The position numbers were made by a program, and so were the translations under genes. Below, piece after piece: positions 33,534 to 44,129 of a DNA stretch of 64,000 bases. Source of the DNA: Massospora cicadina (Eukaryota > Entomophthoromycota > Entomophthoromycetes > Entomophthorales > Entomophthoraceae); NCBI GenBank assembly GCA_022478985.1, contig JAKSZP010002705.1, forward strand, positions 165,763 to 229,762. The letters run 5' to 3'. The notes under the pieces were generated by a model. The model was not told the origin of the DNA, did not search any database, and was given only the letters and a program-made list of their open reading frames with translations. Each line of letters starts with the position of its first letter. The stretch's first letter is position 1.

Positions 33534-35525
33534 GTGCCCCTTCAAAGCCTTGACTGGGGGCAGTTGCATTGCCTGGGTGAAATAGGGGCAAGTCCCAACT
33601 TAGCCAGAACATAATGGCCTTAGCTTAGATTTTGATGGGCCAAGAATATTAATTTGGGCTAGTCCTAAGGTCTGAATCTGGAAGTTTGGTTTTTAAAAAA
33701 AGGGTGACCATGAGTATAGTTTAAGGTAATGGAAATTAAGCATGGATTGCCAGGACATTTCAGGTTGTCAATAAAGAGCCTAATTTCATGTGGCAAGCCT
33801 CCATAGGCTAAGTTTCAGGATCAACCACAAGGTCTGCAGTTGATGGATTACTAAAGGAAATCTCCTGGGTAGATTAGAAAAACACTTGGCCCTTCCAGTT
33901 AGTTAGATCGGGTGGCTTTAATTTATGGTGATAGGTGGGAAGCCTAAAATGTTAGCAAAGTCTAAGTAATAAATAAGATGTTCAGAACTAGACAAAATTG
34001 ATAAATGGGTGTGGGTTGGACCAGGGGGCATTTGACTTCACTGGGCCAAGCAACTCCCCTGAACTATAGAGGGTCTTGTTAGGGAAGGTAAAGCAGTTTT
34101 AGCAACCCCCAACTCAGCTAGTTCAAGAGATTTGTGGTGGATGTACTAGGCCTTGTCACTAGGGTTATTGTTAAGTGCAGTTTTTTAAGCTAATATAATG
34201 TAAATTAAAATGGTGGCAGAGGGCACTTTGACTTCAAGGGCACTTAGCTCAACTATCATGAGGGTTTTGTCAGAAATTTTCAAATGCCATGGTCAAGGGA
34301 AGCAAATTAAGCGCTGAAGCGTTTGATCCATCTCTCTCAGCTGGGCAGCTGCAACTATCAGAATCAGAAAACATGGTGGTGAGGCAGTTGGTTGGGCTAG
34401 CTGCTTTGATTGGCTTGCCAGGTGGTTCCAACGCAGTAGCACAGTTAAATTGTGATTTACTAGTGAGCTTCAGTGGCTCCAATTCCAGAGCCAGAACAAC
34501 AAGGAGCGTCAGCACATAGAAACAGAGAGGGCAATAATGCATTTAAGTCAGCTGTTTTGTCAGAAAAACAGCAGGAAGCGTCAGTACAGATAAATGGAAA
34601 TGGTGCCACGAATTTTGGGTTGTTGTTTCTTATTCATTACTTAAAAATTGAGGAGTTTTGGCGCAGGGCACTGAGCAGGGCGTCCTAGCATTTGGTTAGC
34701 TGCTTCATTGGAAAAAATGCAGGAAGCATTGGCGCAGGCAAACAATACTGGAGCCAAAGATTTTGGGTTGGTTGCTTTGATTTTGGCATCATAAGTGCAA
34801 AAAGATTTAGTGTAGGGAACTGGAGATGGAGCTGAGGCACTTGACTTAATAAACAATTTTATCCAAAGAACTAGTAGTAGCTTGTCCTGCTCACTTTAAA
34901 TCTCTTGTAACTGCTCCTTTAAAATATTATTTATATTGCTTGATTTATTTTACAGGTTTTATTCCTCCATATGGAGCTTCTTGTCCAAATAATTAGTTTG
35001 GAGTAAGGCTTCATGATCCTTTAGTACTTCAGCGTCTATTAGAAGGGCAAGCTTCTTAACGCAGTCTCCTTTAGGGGAATGATATTGTTGGAAGCATTAA
35101 AGCTCAATTTAAAATGTGTAATAGCTTTCACCATTCCATATAAAAAATCTGCAAAGTGTGTGTTAGCTAATTGGACATCATTGGTGGAAAAAGATCCTCA
35201 TTATAAAACAACATTAAAGCTTCCTCAGCATATTTATTCATTAAGTAGGTTGCTGTTGAGAAAAACAGATCAGTCGTTTTATTCCTTTTGGGCAACATCT
35301 TCTGTTCTAAGGGAATTCCATATAGTTTTTAACATTCTCAAAAAGAACCTCAGTCATTTTAACTATAATTTTGTGGTCCCCAGTGAGAATAAATGAAAAC
35401 TTATATATAGCCTCCATCTCATCCTGCGTAGAGTGGTTTTGATGGCTTAATATTTGACTATCTTTAAAACGCTTTTTGATATATACTGAAGCTTCTGTTG
35501 GTTGGGCCCCTAAGGTGAGCATCCG
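33534..35525. other. Interior of the LTR4 element
   Basis: 1992 bp without retroviral enzymes. Reading on the plus strand, against the element's inferred direction, gives protein-like stretches at 34289-34519 (76 aa) and 35079-35396 (105 aa). There are also two similar segments (about 34535-34625 and 34680-34780), each containing a Gln/Glu-rich run followed by a hydrophobic 'FGL..L' run, i.e. an imperfect duplication. On the minus strand an ORF of 71 codons starts at the PBS (35522 to 35307). I cannot assign a function to either. Confidence 0.4.
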
Positions 35526-36019
35526 TTTTCAGATTCTAGTTAGTTGTTTGCTGGTGCTAAATCTTTAGAAATTCCAGCAATATTGAAAAGGGAAAAAGTT
35601 GCATAAGATAGTAATAAAATGAAAAGAGTTTTAGAAAGAGTCCTTCATATGATATCATCCTACCCTTTAGTAGGGCTAGGAAATAGGGACTAGGTGAAAA
35701 TAAGCATAAATCGCGTAAGCTTGTTGGAATGGGGTGGTTGAGATGATTTATCCCAAGTATTTTGGATGAATTCTTAATTTGGTAAAGGGGAAGTGGTTGA
35801 GGCAATATGGCGTTGAAGCTAATATCTTCAGGCTTTTGGCCCAACAAAACATCAAGCACTAGTGTAATAACTTAATGGTGAATTTGGCGTATCACCCCTG
35901 ATGATGCATCACTTAATAAATCACTAAAATAAATTAAATTCAAATAGGAGGTATTTAAAATGGTAAGACATTTGAAAACCCAAAGTCAAGGATTCCCTTG
36001 CATTGGTTGAAGCCTGACA
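35526..36019 (-). repeat. LTR4, right copy (5' LTR)
   Basis: 494 bp ending GAAGCCTGACA, homologous to 33045-33533. Its inner end is less certain because the first eight bases differ from the left copy. Confidence 0.85.
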
Positions 36020-36024
36020 GGCAT

Positions 36025-36289
36025 CCTTCCCTATATCATTAGCCAGTGGAGCACTAATATGGTGATTTATCCAGAAATTGTTCAGTTGTGAATTGGCATT
36101 ATTCAGGAAAATTAATTTGTGTTTTAATCCTTTTATTTATATTGATTTCAGTTCTTAGACCTGAATAAAATAGAGTTATTAATTATAAACTGATATTGAT
36201 AGCATTAGATAAGGTAAAATTGATTAAAGTGACAAATAAATTGTAACCCTAAAGTTAAGGTTTCATCTAAACAAAGGCAAAGCCCAACA
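36025..36289 (-). repeat. Element R 5' LTR, piece 2 of 2
   Basis: 265 bp aligned to 18817-19029 plus 24315-24362. On the minus strand it begins TGTTGGGCTTTGCC, close to the TGTTGGG start of the gypsy A LTR. The outer flank ACAGG is the element R target duplication. Confidence 0.88.
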
Positions 36290-37695
36290 ACAGGAAAATA
36301 CTAACATGCTTTAGTGCATACCTAAATAAAAATTTTAATCAGATGTTCAATCATGGTATGCTGCTAAAATTAGCATGTACTAATAAATTCCATCTTATAA
36401 TTTGATCAGTCTTTTGTCTTGATGTTTTTTTTAGTTTTTACTCATAGCTCAATTTGTAGTTTCAATAAGTACTATTTTAAAAGCATTAAGGGGAGGATAC
36501 CCCAGTGGTAGAGTATGGACCCTCTACCACTGCCTCCCAAGTTCGATCCCAGTAATGGACTTTGGGTAGGGGACAATTTTGACTGTGTTGGTTTTGTGCA
36601 CCAATGCCCTGAACTGAGATAGCAAATAGTAAAGGCGGTCCATGGAGTTCCTAGCCTATCATACACCGCGCATGGAGGTTTTCCAGGTTTTATCCTCCTT
36701 TCCCATTTTCTTCACTTCCCTAATCAGTGCAGTATTATCCCCAGGTCATCCCACCTCAAATAAAATTTGTTTTAAAAGCATTAAGTTCATATAAACACAT
36801 TTTTAAAACATATTTTTGGTATAAGGTAGGTGATCATATTAGAATTAGCTACTATGCCTACAATGGCAGGTATTAACATCTATTTGTAAAAGCAATTTTG
36901 GTGTAAAATCATAATAAGATAAAGCTTGTTACATCACCTTAATATTAGATGGGTTTGGGAAAGCCAACAAAGGAAAACTGAGATTAGGACAAGATGTTTT
37001 TATTAGAGCTAGAAAATGGGCTATTATATGCATACTATAAAACTAGTAGAACTTTAAGATAGGCTTCTCTTAAGATCAGGTGAGGCTTTAATGCTAAGGT
37101 TTTACAAAATTTGAATTATAGATAGTATATGCACCTACGTTTGGCAGAAACTTCAGCTTTGCCTCATATTGAAATTTTTTTTTTGATAGACAGTAAGGCA
37201 TAACTGAAAATTCAGCCTTATACACCATCATGAGTTCCACCAAGCTCAATAAAAATAGGTACTTAAGGTCAAATTGCATTAAAATATGAATGTCATGATT
37301 CAGTAAAACTAGATTAGGACTTAAACTGTAAAGGCTCTCTTATTTGTGCTGATATAAGAGAGTTTATTACTCAATAATAAGCATTAGAAGAGATTCACCA
37401 CTAGATGACCTTATTTCTAAGCCAAAAGGGTAAAAGGTTTAAACAACAAAGCAGTAATTAAAAATTAGAATACATCCTTAGTAGTTTTTCTCATAGTCTA
37501 AATTCAAATTCCTCAGATAAATGAGATGTAAAATAAACTAAAGCAAGCTGAGAATAAATGAAAGTAACCCTGATGACCATTGGTTTCTGGGGATGAAAAT
37601 CTGCAGGTGTATAAGCTCCCTAGCCAGGGCCATCAAGATGGATAAAATTGTACACCCATACCAGTATAAGAAGGGCACTAATTCATTGGGCTTAC
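36290..37695. other. Non-coding interval containing SINE 1
   Basis: AT-rich sequence outside element R. Apart from the SINE at 36491-36769 I see no element ends and no coding continuity. Confidence 0.5.
36491..36769 (+). mobile_element. SINE 1, tRNA-derived short retrotransposon
   Basis: 279 bp bounded by a perfect 16-bp target duplication, TTTTAAAAGCATTAAG (36475-36490 and 36770-36785). The head has an RNA polymerase III A box (TACCCCAGTGGTAGAG, 36498-36513) and a B box (AGTTCGATCCC, 36540-36550) at tRNA-like spacing. It has no coding capacity. The 3' end (about 36725-36769) matches that of SINE 2 and resembles the LINE 3' ends in this window. The duplication begins TTTT/AAAA, the preferred nick of L1-type endonucleases. 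Confidence 0.85.
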
Positions 37696-38650
37696 TGTTA
37701 CAATTTTTGTATGCCCATATTATCCAGTTGTAACAATTACCTCTTATGTCATCTGTTTTAACCTACTTTGGTTGGATTGAATATAATTAACATTAATAAT
37801 TTTGCAATTATTGATGATTAACAATTATTGTTTGGAGATTTTTGCCTATTAGACATTAGTCAAGTATTAGTATTGGGATCTAATTACAATCTTGATGCAC
37901 ATTAATGGCTTATCAGATACATTTGCCATTAATAGTTATAAGTAAATCTTGTTGGTTTATTAATCAACAAGTAATTTCAATATGTGAATCAATCTAGGCT
38001 GGGTTGTCATCTGATAAGGGTGGTTTTTGGAATAAATGAAGTCCTAACTATACTTTTCAGTAGTAACTTGTAGGTTAGCCTGGGTGATGCAGCCTGCTGT
38101 AAATGGAATTTTCACGTTATTTAAGCACAGCCGCTAGCTTGTAAAGGTTGATTTAGTGGTTTTGGTCAAAGGCACTGGGAAACGCTTTTTGGGAACCAGC
38201 CCATGAAGGGTCATAATCTAGTTGGTGATATATGACGACTAAGTGGATGGATAAGTGGAGTAATTATTTATCACTGATTAACTCTTTAGGGTTAAGATCA
38301 TTAGCAAAGGATGTTATTTTTATTGAGGCTCCAACTGAATAGTTGATCACCAAACTTCCCTACCTTTATCCTCTTTATATAGTAGTGAAAACAGAGTTTT
38401 AGACTTTATAAATTATATTTGTTATTTTTTAGAAGAATTTATGGGGGTCAGTTAAGCTTAGCTAATTACTTAAGTAATCAGAAGTGAGGTAGATATCACT
38501 TTGGTTAAAATATACCTGATTGACGCTAAAATTATTATAGAGAAGATTGGCTGAATAACCGTTGTCCTACATTAGCACTTCTTTTTTCTTATATCAGTCC
38601 ATCAATTGCCTGTAAGAAGTTATCTGGGTGGTGTTTAAAGCAACTTGTAA
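37696..38650 (+). repeat. LTR-like stretch related to the LTR at 42109
   Basis: The start TGTTACAATTTTTGTATGCC aligns with TGTTGGGATTTTGGAATACC at 42109. Further shared blocks are ATTATTGTTTGG, AACTTGTAGGTTAGCCTG and a CTTTATATAG TATA-like site near 38373. No partner, PBS or duplication could be placed; the right end is a guess from the 924-bp relative. Confidence 0.45.
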
Positions 38651-39451
38651 AATAATACTAAACTTGCTATTTATCTTCATAAAGCTTGTACTCTTTTTAT
38701 TCCTAAAAATTATTCACAGAACCTGTACAATAAACTATAAAGTTTACACTTACCTAAAACCAAAATTGAGCACTTGGTCCATACTCTCAATGAGAAAAGG
38801 GTGACTTCTGCCTCAACTGATTTGAATCTTTCACAACACAAACAGACAAATACCCTAAAGCTATATCACATAACCAGCTGAATATTATATACTAAAATCA
38901 AGGAATAATAAGTAGGGAACAGTGAGATATGGTTGATGTTAAAGGGTTGAATGAGGTACCTCAGTGAAAATGAGTTGGCCATCTCAAGGCATCACTGATC
39001 AAGAACCCTTATACCTGAGGCTGACTCAGGTGAAGGTTTAACAGGATTTTTTCAATTGTAAATTTATATAAAGGGAATACAAATAGTTCACCAAGTGGCG
39101 AGATAACCAAGGCTTATTCTAATGGCCAGGATAGTAATCAAAGCGCCAAGAATAGTGCTTTTATTTTGCACTTAGTTGAATAAGTTCTGCCAAACTTAGT
39201 GCCTTAGTAAGTTTCCAAGTATCTTCCCTAATTTTATATATAAATACCTGTAAACCATGTCATTAGTAGGGAGCAGGGTTATTTCATTTACTTCCAATAA
39301 ACATTAAAACAAAACCTAACTTCTATTTAGAATTTTAAAAATTCTATCTCCTGCAACAACAACACTTAGGCCTATGGATAGGCCAAATATTTTTTTAGTT
39401 GTTGTTATGGCTATCTACTTGTTGATCACCTAACTAGCTAATTTAAAGGGT
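38651..39451 (+). other. Possible decayed LTR ending before a PBS-like site
   Basis: A TATATATAAATACCTG promoter-like site near 39237 resembles CTATATAAATACCTTG in the LTR at 42109. GGTGGTGCTGTCAG at about 39450 resembles the TGGTGCTCA primer sites of other elements. The left end is unknown and no second LTR was found. Confidence 0.3.
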
Positions 39452-42108
39452 GGTGCTGTCAGATGAACAGCAAGTAAGAATTAGGCTGGACTGCCAGCTT
39501 AGATGCCAGAGCACCCAAACAGCAAACCAGAATGCCCAAGGCACTGCTGCTGATATGACGAATATGGAGCTGGAAAGGAGTTCCACCAATATCTGCCAGT
39601 GAGCCAGAATTTCATATAGGCACAAAATAAGGTACCAGATGCACACAGCCATTAACCCTGAGGGGTTCAAGAACGTCAGTGGATAAGGCGGCTTAATTTT
39701 ATAAACATATAAAAAGTTTTTTTCTCAAGATTTTTTAATGGAAATTTAAGAAAGAAAAATTGACCAACAATTTTCTTAGTGCAATGCGACTAATTAAATA
39801 TTAGTCAATTTGAGGGAAAACAAGCTGGGATTAGGTCCCACAAATTCAACCTAACCGGCGAAGTATTCAGGAATGGGCGGGTTAGTTCCCTGAAACTGAC
39901 ATTGAAAAATTTGGCAGTGGGCCGAGTTGCTGTCAGTTCAACCTCAAACATGCAAACCAAGGCTCGGATACATTTCTGATAGTTGGAATGACAGTATTTA
40001 TCCTGATGAGCAGCGGGAATCCCCCAAGGCCACCCCACATAGGGGTAGGACCATTTGGTTGGGAATGGGTTTGGGACGCCAAACCCACCCATGCTCAGTC
40101 ACTGGGCCATTTGTTTGGTCAGTGGCATTGCATCAGGCGCAACACCCAATTTGTCAGCAGGCAGCTTCAAAACCTCGTCAATGGTGTCTGGTGCTATTAC
40201 CTGCCCATTGGGGGTGATGCCCAATGGATTTGGGAGGGGGGAGATTTTTCCAATCATCATGTTAACTGAATCACAACTTTTTGCATTCTGGATGATAGAT
40301 CAGTCTTCATACCTTTTTGACCATTTAAAATCTGAGCATCAGGATGATTGCCGCTCAAATTAGTTACAATTGATTTCATTTTGGCAATCTTGGTTCATAT
40401 TTCACTGATTCCTCATACCAGTTCTGATGAGGATAGTGTGGGTACTGGAAGTGGGATCTGAAGTGGGAGGCTGTTACCCAGCGCTCAACTATTATGTGAG
40501 CGAGATTGCCCTGAGTAATAAGGGATACAGCCATCCTACTTTAGTGCCTTCTTACTCAGAAATGGGAAAATGGCCTGATTGACACCCAGAGGATGTTCCC
40601 TAGAACTTACAAGTGCCTGCAACATAAAGTGAAATATTCCCCTATCATGTACCTTATTATGGACAAGCACCCTCTCAATAAGACTACAAGTCTGATAACT
40701 ATGGTTTAAGCATCCATAACGCGACTACAAGTATTTAGAAGAAGAATAGACTGAGGAGGTGGAAGCCAAAAATTTCTAAAAGAAGACTCTCATGGAAATT
40801 ACCAACGAGCACCTTTCAACTACAAGTATATTAATGATCTCATCTATCAGTACTAAGATTTAGACATGTATATCTCTCAAAACAAATGTAAAGGACCAAG
40901 TGAGCCCAAGTTTTCTTTAGTTACCCCCTCATAAATACCATGGAACCACCCAAGGCACCAAGCAACCAGAAAAATATGGCTCTATAACACTCTATCAATG
41001 ATTAATTCAGCCATCTCAACAGGTGCATGTTAATCCTAATGTGCGCCATGATGCACAAAATGCTTTTATATAATCTAAAACCAAATCAGACAGAATGTCA
41101 TTGTTTTCATTGGATAAAGTGAATAAAAAGCAAAATTGGCCAGTGCCCTCACAAGTGGGGGCGATGGCCAAAATAAAGGGAATGGGCTTTGGGAGTAACC
41201 ATGCTCTTTTTGGGTGCTGCATTTTTTCTTATGTTGCAGGTTCCTGGGTCTGCGCGTTAAAAAAAGGATCATATTGTAAATTTGTCATAAGGATTGGGGT
41301 TGGGAGGGCTGAAGGTTCATGCCATTATTGGCTGTCCTCATTGGAATTTTCAAACTTTTTTAAATTTCTAAATCAAGATGCGCTCCACCTGCAGTGGCCC
41401 AGCGCTCAATTTTGTGGAAATTTCTTATAATAAATGAAAATTAGTAATGAAAAGAAAAGATGAGCTAATATTAGAAATCAGAAATTAAGATCTATAGAAT
41501 ACTTAAAGATTTTCAAATAATGATATAGGTATTTGAGAATCATGGAAACCTTTAAGAAATAACAGCGGTGTTGGAGAACTTACATGGTTTAAAATCTGCC
41601 ATTTTACCGGTGTAGTTGAGGGATTTCTTTACACAAGAGCTTAATCCTTTCAACATACAATACTATGGGAAATGTGCAAATAGGAGCACTATGAGAAGGA
41701 AGAGAGTAGAAGGCTTTGGAAGACCTTACATTAAACGTCATCTTCTGAAAGCAACACCAGTGATCATATATAGGAGACTTGGGTACCGTTGCTTCCAGTT
41801 TAAGTTTAATGTTTGGAAGTGGTATGATATTCATTGACATATCTTTCCCTCTACCTCTCACCCAGGGGATCATATCAATATATTAATAGAAAATTAGTTG
41901 ACTGTGGACTTGGGATTTGTTGTGAGTGCTCAAGTATCACTGATGGAAGCCAAGTATTTCCTTGGCACATTGGATGCCTGTTATGTAATCCAGCCTATTT
42001 CATAGAACTCGACATACAACTTTATCGTCTGTAAATCCATATCCCAGTTTATATTAATGCAGTTACTATAATGGTTTAAGGTCTTCTGACCTTGGGACCG
42101 TCACCATT
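39452..42108 (+). pseudogene. Unclassified decayed coding-like region
   Basis: Several plus-strand stretches have convincing protein composition between stops. One begins at the PBS-like site (LSDEQQVRIRLDCQLRCQ, 39456-39680). Others are 39836-39975 (KFNLTGEVFRNGRVSSLKLT), 40470-40700 (Tyr/Pro/Ser-rich), 41095-41430 (111 aa) and 41616-41837. The minus strand is also open at 40310-39805, with equally plausible composition. The order after a PBS suggests a gag-region remnant, but no retroviral enzyme motif is visible and no family is recognised. A decayed host gene is not excluded. Confidence 0.3.
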
Positions 42109-43032
42109 TGTTGGGATTTTGGAATACCCACATCATTCAGCGTTATTGGATTATAATGAAAGACCTGTTTTGGTCGTGAGAAGCAATTCAGATTAAGAAC
42201 CTGTAGCAGATGATGAAGGTATCATTATTTTTTGGCAACTATTGTTTGGTTTTATTTATATATAGAAACTAACTAATTACAAGATTTAATTCTGCCAGAT
42301 TATTAATGTTCCATCAGGTAAGATCCTTGACTATGTTTGCAAGTGTTTCATTTACTAGTTTAAATATTAATAATATTATAATTCTTACACTGATCAATCA
42401 TGGTTTTTTACCGGTTGATTAGGGTTTTATTAACAGTTAATGAAAAGTTGACAATGCTTGCATAATCAGCAACTTACGAGTTAGCCTGAAGCAATACAAA
42501 TAGCTATTAAAAGTAAATGGTCCCATTAGCTAATCAGTTGTTAGATTCATAAGGTCAATCCGCTGGAGTTGGATAAAGGCGTCAAGACATATTATTTATA
42601 ATTCAATATAGGACAGATTTTAATCAAGCCAATGGTTGATATCACTAGGTGGATGGATTAGCAGATGCATCATTCATTGTTGGTGTAATTTGTTAAGCTT
42701 TAAAGTCAAACGTGATGTATGCTGTTCCCATTGGGGAAAAATGGAAGGGTTGGGCGCCAAATCTCTATATAAATACCTTGAAACTATTTATCAAAAGCAG
42801 ATTTTCTGGGTGTAATAATTATTTGGACTTATACACATTTTTTGTATTGTGCTCTTGTGATTAGATCTGGAAGGATAGTTTTCCTTTGTCTATATTTTGC
42901 TCTCAATATCTCAAGATCTCTTGTGTCAAGAGTGGAAGGAAAGATTCCTTGTTGTCCAGAAGTTGTCCAACTCTAGAAGAGTTGAAGGGATAATTTCCCA
43001 TTGTTTGGATTGTTTCAATTGACTTTGTTAGA
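42109..43032 (+). repeat. LTR5, 5' copy
   Basis: Starts TGTTGGGATTTTGGAATACC and ends GACTTTGTTAGA just before the PBS. The first ~390 bp align with 46890-47275, sharing CCACATCAT, ATTATTTTTTGGCAACTATTGTTTG-type and GTTCCATCA blocks. It contains a TATA-like site at 42765. Confidence 0.75.
42765..42775 (+). promoter_or_regulatory. TATA-like element in LTR5
   Basis: CTATATAAATA lies about 270 bp before the LTR end, a usual distance for an LTR promoter. The same pattern is seen at 39237. Confidence 0.5.
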
Positions 43033-43033
43033 C

Positions 43034-43050
43034 TGGTACTTAGGCGTCAA
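43034..43050 (+). promoter_or_regulatory. Primer-binding site of the LTR5 element
   Basis: TGGTACTTAGGCGTCAA lies one base after the LTR end. It differs from the TGGTGCTCA type of the other families, so a different primer tRNA is implied. Confidence 0.55.
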
Positions 43051-44129
43051 TTTTCGTTTGGATTAGTTTCGCACAAACATGCTTACCTGACACTGTTTGA
43101 AGACAGTAATCTGGATAAAAATAACCGCTAAAAACTTTAACGTCGGAAATAGAATTTAATTTGTTAACAAAGAGTAATTTTTCATAGTATCTGGTACTAC
43201 TGGTTCTTCCTAGGCTCGCTCTTAAACTTACTAGTAGGTACAAACTATATACTGTGGCAAAAATACCTCGTTACAAATGGTAATCTCGCTCGGAAAAACC
43301 TCTCTCTACCAGAGTTCTCATTGGTGTATTTTGTGGTTAGAAAACAGTCATTAAGATTGGTATAAAACCGGCGGAATCTTCCATTTGCTCCGGGGAAGCA
43401 AGTGCACATCATTGGAGGATATTTTAATATAAGATCAATACAGTAAAAGTAAATAACTTTCGCCAAAGGCTTTGAATTTTTGGCAGCTAGTCTTAATAAG
43501 CTTAATAGACCCTATTACTAATATTTAATCCAAAATGGGTAGAAAACATATTGATGCTAATCTGACATGAGAAGCAAATAAATGATTGAAGCCATAGTGA
43601 CGGTGGTCATTAATATAAGGGAAGGAGAATTGCATCGGTAGGTTTTAAGGATTCAATCAACAGTACAATGGTAGGGTATCATCTTCATATAAAACTGGGA
43701 CAGCATACCCATGCCAATTATTAAGATGGAATCAAATCCTCTTTCTGAATATCAATTGAATATATAATTAGATATAGATATAAACTGATAGTTGGAAAAC
43801 ATTTACAACAGCCTTCAAGTGTATTGAAAAAGGTTTCCAGTGATTGTCTATAGAGAAAAACTGAGCGAATTTAATAACTTTGTTTGCGAAGAACTAAGCT
43901 AGGTAGTTTTCTTCATACAATTATCACTATACCCAAATTTATTAAAATTCATTAAAAATATTTTAATGCACACCTCAAACCTGTTCAGTAAACCTCAAAA
44001 ATTAACATTTGCTAATAACTACAAGGGATAGTTGAGTTATCAGTCCAAATATTATGTTATAAAATTTTTAATGTAATGTTGTACAAGAACAAACTTTGGA
44101 AGTTGTGGGCGTAATTTAAAATGGTGAAT

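Larger units (their letters stand above)
33045..36019 (-). mobile_element. Non-autonomous LTR element (LTR4 family), 2975 bp
   Basis: Two ~490-bp LTRs (33045-33533 and 35526-36019) flank a 1992-bp interior. A perfect 5-bp target duplication GGCAT lies at 33040-33044 and 36020-36024. On the minus strand a G-rich tract (GAAGGGGCAC) precedes the LTR at 33534. A PBS-like GGATGCTCACCTTAGGGG follows the other LTR (35524-35507), giving minus orientation. The interior has no RT, integrase or recognisable gag, so it depended on others for movement. Confidence 0.85.
11299..36289 (-). mobile_element. Element R: non-autonomous gypsy-type LTR element with nested insertions
   Basis: On the minus strand the element reads 5' LTR (36289 to 32719), PBS (32717), ~3 kb interior, polypurine tract (24378-24363) and 3' LTR (24362 to 11299). 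Five later elements interrupt it: LINE B, the 17049-18811 element, LINE C, LINE D and the 33045-36019 element. Removing each insertion and one copy of its target duplication gives 591 bp for both LTRs. The outer flanks ATAGG (11294-11298) and ACAGG (36290-36294) form a 5-bp duplication with one C/T difference. The ~3.06 kb interior is too short for gag-pol, so it probably depended on other elements. Confidence 0.85.

Noticed and set aside
36491..36560. Functional tRNA gene
   Set aside because: A and B boxes are present, but the segment is the head of a longer unit with its own target duplication, and a good acceptor stem and full cloverleaf are not evident.
39443..39670. Minus-strand 75-aa hydrophobic ORF as a membrane protein
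   Set aside because: The opposite strand reads a hydrophilic, Gln-rich protein-like sequence directly after a PBS-like site, so the hydrophobic ORF is more likely its antisense shadow.
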